Shown here in pieces: positions 11,001 to 18,851 of a stretch of 64,000 bases of DNA. Position numbers and translations under genes: made by a program. The notes beneath the pieces are model-generated. The model had not been told where the DNA came from, searched no databases, and saw only the letters and a program-made list of their open reading frames with translations. Source of the stretch: Hyphomonadaceae bacterium (GTDB lineage Bacteria > Pseudomonadota > Alphaproteobacteria > Rhizobiales > Hyphomicrobiaceae); NCBI GenBank assembly GCA_019747815.1, contig JAIEQJ010000050.1, positions 1 through 64,000 on the forward strand. The letters are read 5' to 3'. Position 1 is the first letter of the stretch. Every line of letters begins with the position of its first letter.

Positions 11001-12478
11001 ACGCGAGTGGCATCCCCAATAGGCACCTCGCCGCTAACAAGCGATTTCAAAGCACTCAACACTTCGCCGTGACGGCGCCGGTGCTCTTGTGCGTCGGAGA
11101 GACGGATGCTTGCCTCGCGGCGCTCGCGATCGACCGCTTCGAGATCCGCCTGAGCCCGAACACGGTGGAGTTCGAGTTCCCCGACCGTAAGAGGTGGGAC
11201 GCTAAGAAGCCGTTCCGCCTCGCGGAGGCGCCGGATGGCTTGGTGATAGGCACCGGCGCGACGGTGCAGTTCCTCGAGACCGCGCTGCATATCTGCAAGG
11301 CCTCGAGCGGCGCGTTGGTAGTCTTCCTGACAGCGGCTCAGCTCTGCACGGAGCCTGAGCCGTAACTGATCGGCTCTGGCGCGCGCACCGGCGGCTCTAA
11401 CCGTTTGCTCATTTGCGGTATTAAGCTGAGTGAGGTAGTGCCGCACGTCATTGGCCGCGGCGAGGGCCTCGCTGAGGCGGGTATGCCACCTCCTGGCCGC
11501 ATCAAGAGCGCCATCGATTGCTCGTCTTCTTGCGTCGATGCTGCCAATCTCGTCTGTCGTGCGCGCGAGGGCATTCTCGGCAGCCTTCTGCGCCTCAACT
11601 GCTGTGGTCCTGGCAGCCTCGGCCTCGGCAACACGCCGTTCCAGCTCATCGGCCCGCTCTCGCGTTGCGAGAACCGCGGCGGCAAACATCGTGTTGCCCG
11701 CATGGAACACATCGCCAATCTCCCGCTCCAGCCGCCGCGACTCCTGCACCTCTATGCGCGTGCGGCGACACGCATCCAGGTTGGCTTTCATTCGCTGGAG
11801 CGTGTCGGCAAGCCCGCTTTCCTCCTTCAACAGAAAGGCTCGCAGCTCCGATGTGAGGGCTCGCGAGATGCCGCCCGTCATGCTTGTGCGCAGCATCTCG
11901 TTCAGTTTGTTGCGTTCTTCGTCGGTACTAAGCCGCAGCGGAATGACACCTCTATCAAAGAGTGCTGCAAAGTAGTCACGTGCCGATGAGAACACCTGGA
12001 GACGACCGCCTAAGCGGGCGGCACCTTCGCGCAGCTCGGGTAACTCAGGCACGGCCTCCGTATCGCCCTGCGTCACTAGCAACAGATCCTGGAGGCGAAC
12101 ATCGTCGGCCAACCCCCAAACAATAAACGGCGTTGGCTCAACCGAGGGCTCGCCCTTACGCTCAAGATGCACACCGGCGACCAGCCTGTCCCTTCCCGCA
12201 ATCGCAAAGTCGATGGCCGCGTATGAAGGCCGTCCGGATTCGCCTAGTCTGCCCCAGATGCCCTTGTCGCCACCAGTGGCACCGGTCTCGCCGACATTCG
12301 TGAAACGCAAGCGTGACATGTCCGGTAGTAGCACGGCGTAAGCCGCGATCATGACCGTTGTCTTGCCGGCACCATTGGTGCCTTCGAGTGCGGTAACGTG
12401 CCGGTCGAGCAGATAGCGCTCATAGAACACACCATTCCAGTTCACGAGCACCAAAGCCTGCGCGCGCGTGCGGCTCAT
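8057..12478 (-). CDS. jetC: Wadjet JetC-like SMC/MukB-type ATPase (1473 aa)
   Basis: Walker A [26 protein letters not shown], long coiled coil, C-terminal [35 protein letters not shown]. Confidence 0.9.
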   Translation of the reverse strand: [1473 protein letters not shown]

Positions 12479-13146
12479 GGTGCCCGGTCCTCGTCGTTCG
12501 CGTCCTCTTCTTCAACGTTCCCCTCGTCCACTAGCACTTCCCCACGCGCCACGAGGCGCTCGAGAGCGGCACTCGGCTCTTGAAGCCCACGCACCGGCTC
12601 GGCGAAGCGCATCAGCGCGGGTCGCAGCCGCACCCTGGTATCGTCCATCACATCAATGAAGCCGAGATCGCCAAGCCGCCGCAGCGCCTCGCCCACTTGG
12701 CCTCGTATTGTCTCGGCCGCGATGCGTTCGTCGTACTTGCGCTTGCGCGGGTTGAGCGTGCGCACAAGCGTCTGAGTGCTCAGGAGCCCCGACAGGCGCT
12801 GCAACAAGATCTCCTGGCTCACAAGCCCGCCGTGTTGGAGTGTGGCCGGATCTAGGTATAGAAGCGCGAGCGTTTGCCCGACCAGCATCTCGCTGGCCGA
12901 AAGCTGCCTGCGGCCCAGCCGATCACTCAAAGGCAAAAGGTAGAAATAGCCGTCGCTTTGCTGCACGAGCTCGCAGCCGAAGCGTCGATAGAAAGCTTCG
13001 AGCAGCGGCTGCGCATCGACGAGATAGTCGTAGTCGGCGCCATCATCGCGCCCGATGTGGCGGCCCCGCCGCAACATGAGGTCGACATCAGGAAAATGCT
13101 CGTCAGCAACTGCCGCTTCCAGCGTGTCGAAGCTTGAGCCGGTCAC
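12475..13146 (-). CDS. jetB: Wadjet JetB-like (DUF4194-type, MukE/ScpB-like) subunit
   Basis: GTG start at 13146 overlaps jetA TGA (GTGA); ...YRRFGCELVQQSDGYFYLLPLSDRLGRRQLSASEMLVGQTLALLYLDP...; 4-bp overlap with jetC. Confidence 0.8.
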   Translation of the reverse strand: MTGSSFDTLEAAVADEHFPDVDLMLRRGRHIGRDDGADYDYLVDAQPLLEAFYRRFGCELVQQSDGYFYLLPLSDRLGRRQLSASEMLVGQTLALLYLDPATLQHGGLVSQEILLQRLSGLLSTQTLVRTLNPRKRKYDERIAAETIRGQVGEALRRLGDLGFIDVMDDTRVRLRPALMRFAEPVRGLQEPSAALERLVARGEVLVDEGNVEEEDANDEDRAP

Positions 13147-14450
13147 GGGGCCCCTCCAGAACCGCTTGTGATCCAGTCCTCGATCTCCAGCGTCTCGAGA
13201 ACAGGTCGCCAAGGTCGTTCATACTCAGCGCACACGACTGCAAGGCGAGCGACGGCGTCCGCCATGTGCCCTGTGGCGAGGTAATGCATCGAGTGTGGCA
13301 CCATCGGCAAGATAGCCGAGGTGAGGTCTGCCAGCGTTCGCGCGCCGTCATGGATTGCTTTGGCGACTGCCGTCTCGATCTCGGCCAGCATGTTCTCCGT
13401 ATCGACCCACACAGGCTCGATGTCCCGATCGATGCGAATCCTCGCCACCGCCGGGCGTTCGACGCGCGACTCGATCTGCCGTAAGAGTCGGATTGATGGC
13501 GCACGCGCGATGAGTAGGTGGAAATGTCTCGACGGCCAGGCCGCTAACTGGTCGCGGAGGCGCTGACTCAGGGCGCGGTCTGGGTCTAGGCGCACGACGT
13601 CCCGCAGATAGCGGTGCACATATTGATAATATTCAGACCACGCGCGTTGCCGCGCAGCGCCCCACGCCGCTATGCGATCCACATGCTCGATTACGCGTTG
13701 GATCGTCTCCTCCGCCTCGGTCTCGCTGGCTGAGGTGGCAAGCGTTTGGATCTCCTGCAAGAGCGCGACAAAGTGATGTGCGTCGCGAAGGAGCACCTCA
13801 TTGAGCTCCTGCAATGTATCAGTCGTCGTGTCGAGCAGCGCCTGACAGCGGGCGACAGCGCTGAACCAGTCAGCCGACAGCAATGTTGCGATCTCCGCCT
13901 GCACCTCCTCCTGTTGAGTATCGAGCCCGCGTTGCCGGCGCTCGATACCGGCGACTAGGTCGCTCACCGTCACGCGTAAGGGACCGATGACATCCCGGCG
14001 CCAGCGATCCTCACCATTAGCCTTCCTCGCCGAAGCCAGCACTTCAGCGAGTTGCGCCCGCAGCGTACCTGTAAGCAGCGTCAGACTCTCGCGAGTGAGC
14101 GCCTCGTCCGCGAGAAAGTATTCAACAATCGCTGCCGCTAAGCGGGTTAACGTGTACTCTCCCGAACGCACAACGCCTGCCCCGTCTACGCGGGCGAGCA
14201 TGCGTTGGTCGCGCAATCTCTGGATCGCGTGTGTTGCGCGCTTGCGCGGATTCTCTGCACCCGGCTCGACGACGTCGCAGATCTGCTCGAACATGTCGAT
14301 GAGCACGTCCTCATCGAACGAAGCAAGCGCGGCTTTCTCAGCCCGCAGGTGAAGCCCCGCCAGAAAGCACAAGTCGACTGTCTTCAGGTCAACATTGACC
14401 TGATCGCGAGCGAGCGATGCAATGACGCGGCTTGGGTCGGATTGGGTCAT
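13143..14450 (-). CDS. jetA: Wadjet JetA-like (MukF/kleisin-like) subunit
   Basis: First gene of the operon; MTQSDPSRVIASLARDQVNVDLKTVDLCFLAGLHLRAEKAALASFDEDVLIDMFEQIC...; size and context fit JetA/MksF. Confidence 0.75.
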   Translation of the reverse strand: MTQSDPSRVIASLARDQVNVDLKTVDLCFLAGLHLRAEKAALASFDEDVLIDMFEQICDVVEPGAENPRKRATHAIQRLRDQRMLARVDGAGVVRSGEYTLTRLAAAIVEYFLADEALTRESLTLLTGTLRAQLAEVLASARKANGEDRWRRDVIGPLRVTVSDLVAGIERRQRGLDTQQEEVQAEIATLLSADWFSAVARCQALLDTTTDTLQELNEVLLRDAHHFVALLQEIQTLATSASETEAEETIQRVIEHVDRIAAWGAARQRAWSEYYQYVHRYLRDVVRLDPDRALSQRLRDQLAAWPSRHFHLLIARAPSIRLLRQIESRVERPAVARIRIDRDIEPVWVDTENMLAEIETAVAKAIHDGARTLADLTSAILPMVPHSMHYLATGHMADAVARLAVVCAEYERPWRPVLETLEIEDWITSGSGGAP

Positions 14451-14664
14451 CGGCTCACCCTCGCCGACCCTGACGAATTGAGGAAGAGTTGCCGTCGCTC
14501 GCTAGGCTCCCAAGCAGTGACCGCAAGCCGATTCATATGTCCGTTTGACGTCATAGCGGCTCCATGCGGTGCAATATACTGACGCAACCAGAAAAGGGGT
14601 TTGTGCATCCTAATACCCACGAGCTTTTCCCCAGGTCTCTGTTGGCCTTGGAGGCGCTGCGTGA

Positions 14665-15492
14665 TCACACCAACTTGCTCGTCCGGGAGTCCTTGAGACA
14701 TGAGACGAAGGCAAGGAAGCCAGGGATAGGGACCTTCTGCGCCGTGACGGCGGTCACCTCGCCGATCTTCTGCCCGTCGACGACCAGAGCATGACCGCCC
14801 GAGCGGAAGCGCAGCGCGCCACTCAGATTTGCGAGTCCGACGAAGATCGGGCGGAATCCTTTGCCGCGACCCGACTGGGCCCCATAGCGCGAGACGCCAT
14901 CGGTGAGCGCAAGGCGCAGCGCCTTCCCATCGTCGGTGAGATCGGCGTAGTCAGTGCACGAGCGAAGGCTGTTCCGCACACCGATGCCGCTGTCGACTAC
15001 CGCGAACTCGAACCCATCGCCACCGCCCAAGAACGCGGCGATGCCGGACGAGGGCGCGCCTGAGTGTTCGTGCACGTTGCTGAACATCTCGCCGAGCGCT
15101 GCGGCGAACTGAGCGGCAATCCGGCGTTGGAATCCCATCGCGGCTGCGGCCTTCTGCGCCGCAAGCTGAAAACCCATCCAGGGCGTATCGTCTTCCGACC
15201 ACTGCGCTCCCATGCGGAAGAAGCCCGCCGACGCGCCGTCGGGACAGACCCATTGCTTCCGCCCGCTGCGCAGCGCCGTTTCGAATGCCTGCATGCTGCC
15301 CGGCACAAGCCATGGCGCGTCGTCGGGCCGGGGGAACAGCCCGCCCGCCGCAAGCTGCGAGAGCTCGAGAAAAGGGCCGAGAGAACGCCCCGCATAGACC
15401 GTTCCTGCCGGCAGCGCGTCAAGGCGCTTCCGCGCCGCCGCGAACGCAAGGCCGTCGAGCGCAGTAAAAGTCAGGGCCAGCGGCGCGTTCAT
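14665..15492 (-). CDS. GHKL/HATPase_c ATP-binding protein
   Basis: AALGEMFSNVHEHSG (N-box-like), FEFAVVDSGIGVRNSL (G1-like), GRGKGFRPI (G2-like). Start ATG directly follows the TGA of the upstream gene. Confidence 0.7.
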   Translation of the reverse strand: MNAPLALTFTALDGLAFAAARKRLDALPAGTVYAGRSLGPFLELSQLAAGGLFPRPDDAPWLVPGSMQAFETALRSGRKQWVCPDGASAGFFRMGAQWSEDDTPWMGFQLAAQKAAAAMGFQRRIAAQFAAALGEMFSNVHEHSGAPSSGIAAFLGGGDGFEFAVVDSGIGVRNSLRSCTDYADLTDDGKALRLALTDGVSRYGAQSGRGKGFRPIFVGLANLSGALRFRSGGHALVVDGQKIGEVTAVTAQKVPIPGFLAFVSCLKDSRTSKLV

Positions 15493-16635
15493 TCACCCCT
15501 CCGCCGTAACGGGCGCCGGCGAGAGCGGCCCCTCGATCCAGCTTTGTACGCCGGCCCGGTTAACCGCGAAGAGCGGATCGATGGGAGCGCCGAGCGGCGT
15601 TGGCGCGCTGCGCCAGCGCGCGGTGCCGTCCTCGCGCAGGACGATGCGCTGTCGCATCATCGTCTTGAAGAAAGTCATCGTCTCGAGCACCGTCACGGTG
15701 GCGAAGGCCGCCCGCAACCGCGGCAGAACCTCAATGCCGCCGCGCACGAGCAGGCCGAGCGGGCGGCCGGCGGCAGCGGTGACGTCGATCAGATTCTCAA
15801 GATGATAGTCGCGGCGCGCAACACGCGCGGTGCCGGTCGTGAACTCATAGGCGAGGTGCGTCACCTCGGGCCGCTCGCGTACATATTCACCCCAGTTGCG
15901 GAAGTCGGTGTCGGTGCGGCCGTTCACGTGCAGCGCGCAGGGCAGGCCGCCTTGCAGGAACTCCGCATGCACGAGCCCGATGCGCTTGATCGCGTGCAGA
16001 TCGACATGGCGCGGCACGTCGCCGAACAGGCTGAAATTCGGCGTGGTGCTCATGACGACGCCGAGCGCCGGAAGTGCCCCGACGATCTCGCGGCGGCGCG
16101 ATTCCAATCCCCACCAGCGCTCGAGCGGCGGGTCCTGGTCGGTGCCGGTCAGGACGATGGGCGTGCCGGGCACAAGGCCGAACTCGTCGCACAGCTCCTC
16201 GTGGGTCCCGAACCGCAGCTCGCCAGTGCGCCGCCTGAACATGCGGTAGAGCGGCAGCGCCACCGGCGCAGGGCCGATCAGCACCGCCCGGCTGTCGCCG
16301 TGAAAAATCACCGGCACGGAAGCGGGGAGGTCGGGCGCCGCCAGCACCGGCGCTTGCGGCACATCGACCAGATCGAAGCCGCCGATCTCGCGCACCCGCA
16401 GCGCGTAGTCGGGATGATTGCGGCAGGGCTTGTCGCAACTTGATGGGCTGCCGCAGCACAGATCAAGGCAGCTCGTGATCCCCGCCGCCACGGCGAGCGT
16501 GCCGCAGACCTTGCGCTCGGGACAGGCCCAGCACCCAAGGCAGGGCGTGTAACGGCGCTCATCGTGCCAGAGCCTGCGCTCGGCGATCTCGGTGGGGGGC
16601 GCGGCAGCAGCGCGCGCGCCGCGCGCCTTCAGCAT
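15493..16635 (-). CDS. Cys-rich DUF4417-like protein
   Basis: CLGCWACPERKVCGTL...CLDLCCGSPSSCDKPC cluster followed by VVMSTTPNFSLFGDVPRHVDLHAIKRIGLVHAEFLQGGLPCALHVNGRTDTDFRNWGEY. Start (MLKARG) overlaps upstream stop by 7 nt. Confidence 0.6.
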   Translation of the reverse strand: MLKARGARAAAAPPTEIAERRLWHDERRYTPCLGCWACPERKVCGTLAVAAGITSCLDLCCGSPSSCDKPCRNHPDYALRVREIGGFDLVDVPQAPVLAAPDLPASVPVIFHGDSRAVLIGPAPVALPLYRMFRRRTGELRFGTHEELCDEFGLVPGTPIVLTGTDQDPPLERWWGLESRRREIVGALPALGVVMSTTPNFSLFGDVPRHVDLHAIKRIGLVHAEFLQGGLPCALHVNGRTDTDFRNWGEYVRERPEVTHLAYEFTTGTARVARRDYHLENLIDVTAAAGRPLGLLVRGGIEVLPRLRAAFATVTVLETMTFFKTMMRQRIVLREDGTARWRSAPTPLGAPIDPLFAVNRAGVQSWIEGPLSPAPVTAEG

Positions 16636-16976
16636 ATGGAGATCTCCGCAACGCCCGCCGGCTCGTGCACCTGCTCGACCGTGCCGACGGCGACGCCGCA
16701 TCCCTGCCGGACGGCCTCGACGATCTCGGGCGCCGCATCCGGCATCCGCGCGACCTCGGTCAGGCCGCGCCGGGCGATCAGGCCGCGCCCGGCAAACTCC
16801 ACCGTCAGCTTCTCGCCGGGCTCAACTTCCGCACCGGGGACGATATCGCCGGCAACGGACACGCCGGTGCATCCCGGTTCGCGGCGCAGCAGGTCGGGCG
16901 TTGCGAGCGCGACGCGCTCACGGTCCCAGCTGCGCTTGAAGGTCTTCTTCGCGCGTTCGAGGAAATCCACCCCCAT
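16629..16976 (-). CDS. Hypothetical protein (115 aa)
   Basis: MGVDFLERAKKTFKRSWDRERVALATPDLL...; 1-nt gap to upstream STAS-like gene, overlaps downstream gene. Confidence 0.6.
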   Translation of the reverse strand: MGVDFLERAKKTFKRSWDRERVALATPDLLRREPGCTGVSVAGDIVPGAEVEPGEKLTVEFAGRGLIARRGLTEVARMPDAAPEIVEAVRQGCGVAVGTVEQVHEPAGVAEISIC

Positions 16977-16977
16977 C

Positions 16978-17550
16978 TCATACCCCCTCAAGGAGAGGCC
17001 GGTAGCGCTTGAGGCGCCCCTGCCTGGTTTCGATGACAAGACCGAGAGAGGAGAGCGCGGATAACCTGTTGTTCCACGCGGTCGCGTGGCGGACCTTCTC
17101 GCGCTCGCCGTACTTACGCATCAGCTCCCCGGCGTCGGTTTCGCCGTGGTCCTGCACAAGTCGGAACGTCAGTTTCTGCTTTTCCTCAAGCTCGCCGACC
17201 AGCGCCGCCGCGCTGATGCTTCCGTCGGCCCCAAGCGCGCAGGTCAGGAAAACGTCGCCGCGCGCGCGGGCAAGCTCAAGCAGTTCGTCGCGAACGGCCT
17301 CGTTCGCATTGGCAATCACGGGATAATAGAGTGAGTCGCGGCCCCGGATCATCGAGCGGAAGGTGGCGATGCTCTCGCGCAGGTAGCTCGCCGTCGCCGC
17401 GACGATCCCCATGAAGTCGAGGAAGAGGGGGCCGGGTGCGGCCGGTTCGGCCGCCGACCGCTCAAGGAGCCGCCCGAGGTCGCGCCGCCCCGCCATCGCG
17501 CCGGCCAGAACCTCGCCCCCGCCAATCTCAAGCATACTGATCCGGTTCAA
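16978..17550 (-). CDS. STAS-like (DUF4325-type) domain protein with C-terminal winged-helix-like region
   Basis: PLFLDFMGIVAATASYLRESIATFRSMI (STAS-like strand/helix); C-terminus HATAWNNRLSALSSLGLVIETRQGRLKRYRPL (wHTH-like). Confidence 0.6.
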   Translation of the reverse strand: MNRISMLEIGGGEVLAGAMAGRRDLGRLLERSAAEPAAPGPLFLDFMGIVAATASYLRESIATFRSMIRGRDSLYYPVIANANEAVRDELLELARARGDVFLTCALGADGSISAAALVGELEEKQKLTFRLVQDHGETDAGELMRKYGEREKVRHATAWNNRLSALSSLGLVIETRQGRLKRYRPLLEGV

Positions 17551-17714
17551 TTCACGATCCTCACGTTGCTAACGTGAGTTAAATAAGATCGAGTCTACCG
17601 CCCCGTCAAGGCCGGGGCGGGGGCTGTCCACCGCCTAGTTCGTGCGGGGAATAAGGGGTTTAATCTCCGCGCATTGTGCGGCGAATATCCTTGCTTTTGC
17701 GGCGAATAGCAGGC

Positions 17715-17743
17715 ATAATCTCCGCAGGAGATGCGGATATTAT
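17715..17743. promoter_or_regulatory. 29-bp interrupted palindrome overlapping the fic start codon (candidate operator)
   Basis: ATAATCTCCGCA-GGAGA-TGCGGATATTAT; half-sites ATAATnTCCGCA/TGCGGAnATTAT. Related half-sites at ~17659-17687 (TTTAATCTCCGCGCATTGTGCGGCGAATA) and ~17696-17710 (TTTTGCGGCGAATAG). Confidence 0.75.
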
Positions 17744-18851
17744 GCCAACCTACATCCACGAACTGAACGACTGGCCGAAATTCACCTGGGATCACAAGGC
17801 CCTGGAGGAGCGGCTCGCTGCCGTGCGCCACCGGCAGGGGCGGCTCTTCGGCCGCATGGAAGCGCTGGGGCTGCAGCTTCGCAGCGAAGCCATGCTCCAG
17901 ACCCTGACCGAGGACGTGATCAAGTCCAGCGAGATCGAGGGCGAGCAGCTGAGCCGAGATCAGGTCCGGTCCTCGCTGGCCCGCCGCCTTGGCCTGGACA
18001 TCGGGGCACTGACGCCCGCCGACCGCAACGTCGAAGGCGTGGTCGAGATGATGCTGGACGCCACCCAGAACTATAGTGACCCGCTCACCGCCGAGCGCCT
18101 GTACGGCTGGCACGCCGCATTGTTCCCGACCGGTTACAGCGGCCTGCACAAGATCGTCACCGGCGCGTGGCGGGACGATAAGAACGGGCCGATGCAGGTC
18201 GTCTCGGGCCCGGTCGGCAAGGAGCGCGTGCACTACGAGGCCGTGCCAGCCGCGCGCGTCGATGCAGATATGAAGGCGTTCCTCGGCTGGTTCAACGCGG
18301 ACCCGGCCATCGACCCCGTGCTCAAGGCCGGGGTCGCGCACCTGTGGTTCGTCACCATCCATCCGTTCGACGACGGAAACGGCAGGATTGCGCGAGCCAT
18401 CGCCGACATGGCGCTCGCGCGCTCGGAAGGCAGCCCGCAGCGCTTCTACAGCATGTCGGCGCAGATCCGGCTCGAGCGCACCGCCTACTACGACATTCTT
18501 GAAGCTACGCAGAAAGCCGATCTCGACATCACGCGGTGGCTGGACTGGTTTCTTGCGTGCCTTAACCGCGCCTTCGACGGCGCGGAAGTCATCCTTGCCG
18601 GCGTGCTGACGACAGCGCGCTTCTGGGAGAAGCATACGGGCGCGGCGTTCAACGACCGTCAGCGCGACATGCTGAACCGGTTGCTTGGCGACTTCGAAGG
18701 CAAGCTCACATCCTCCAAGTGGGCCAAGATCGAGAAGTGCTCGCAGGACACGGCGCTGCGCGACATCACGGACCTCGTCGAGCGCGGCGTTCTCAGGAGG
18801 GACGAGGGTGGCGGGCGCAGCACCAGCTATTCGCTTGCCGAGGCGGGGTGA
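17742..18851 (+). CDS. Fic-domain AMPylase-type protein with C-terminal winged helix
   Basis: HPFDDGNGRIAR (Fic motif), KSSEIEGE (alpha-inh motif), C-terminal QDTALRDITDLVERGVLRRDEGGGRSTSYSL (wHTH). Confidence 0.92.
   Translation: MPTYIHELNDWPKFTWDHKALEERLAAVRHRQGRLFGRMEALGLQLRSEAMLQTLTEDVIKSSEIEGEQLSRDQVRSSLARRLGLDIGALTPADRNVEGVVEMMLDATQNYSDPLTAERLYGWHAALFPTGYSGLHKIVTGAWRDDKNGPMQVVSGPVGKERVHYEAVPAARVDADMKAFLGWFNADPAIDPVLKAGVAHLWFVTIHPFDDGNGRIARAIADMALARSEGSPQRFYSMSAQIRLERTAYYDILEATQKADLDITRWLDWFLACLNRAFDGAEVILAGVLTTARFWEKHTGAAFNDRQRDMLNRLLGDFEGKLTSSKWAKIEKCSQDTALRDITDLVERGVLRRDEGGGRSTSYSLAEAG

Noticed and set aside
7083-14450. Assignment to a specific Wadjet type (I, II or III)
   Set aside because: Subunit order and motifs support Wadjet, but type needs HMM comparison that cannot be run here.
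15064-16443. 459-aa plus-strand ORF antisense to the DUF4417-like and GHKL genes
   Set aside because: Arg/His/Ala-rich shadow ORF without domain-like patterns; the minus strand has coherent overlapping genes.
17595-18635. 346-aa minus-strand ORF opposite fic
   Set aside because: The + strand frame encodes a clear Fic protein; the antisense frame is a GC-rich shadow ORF with low-complexity composition.
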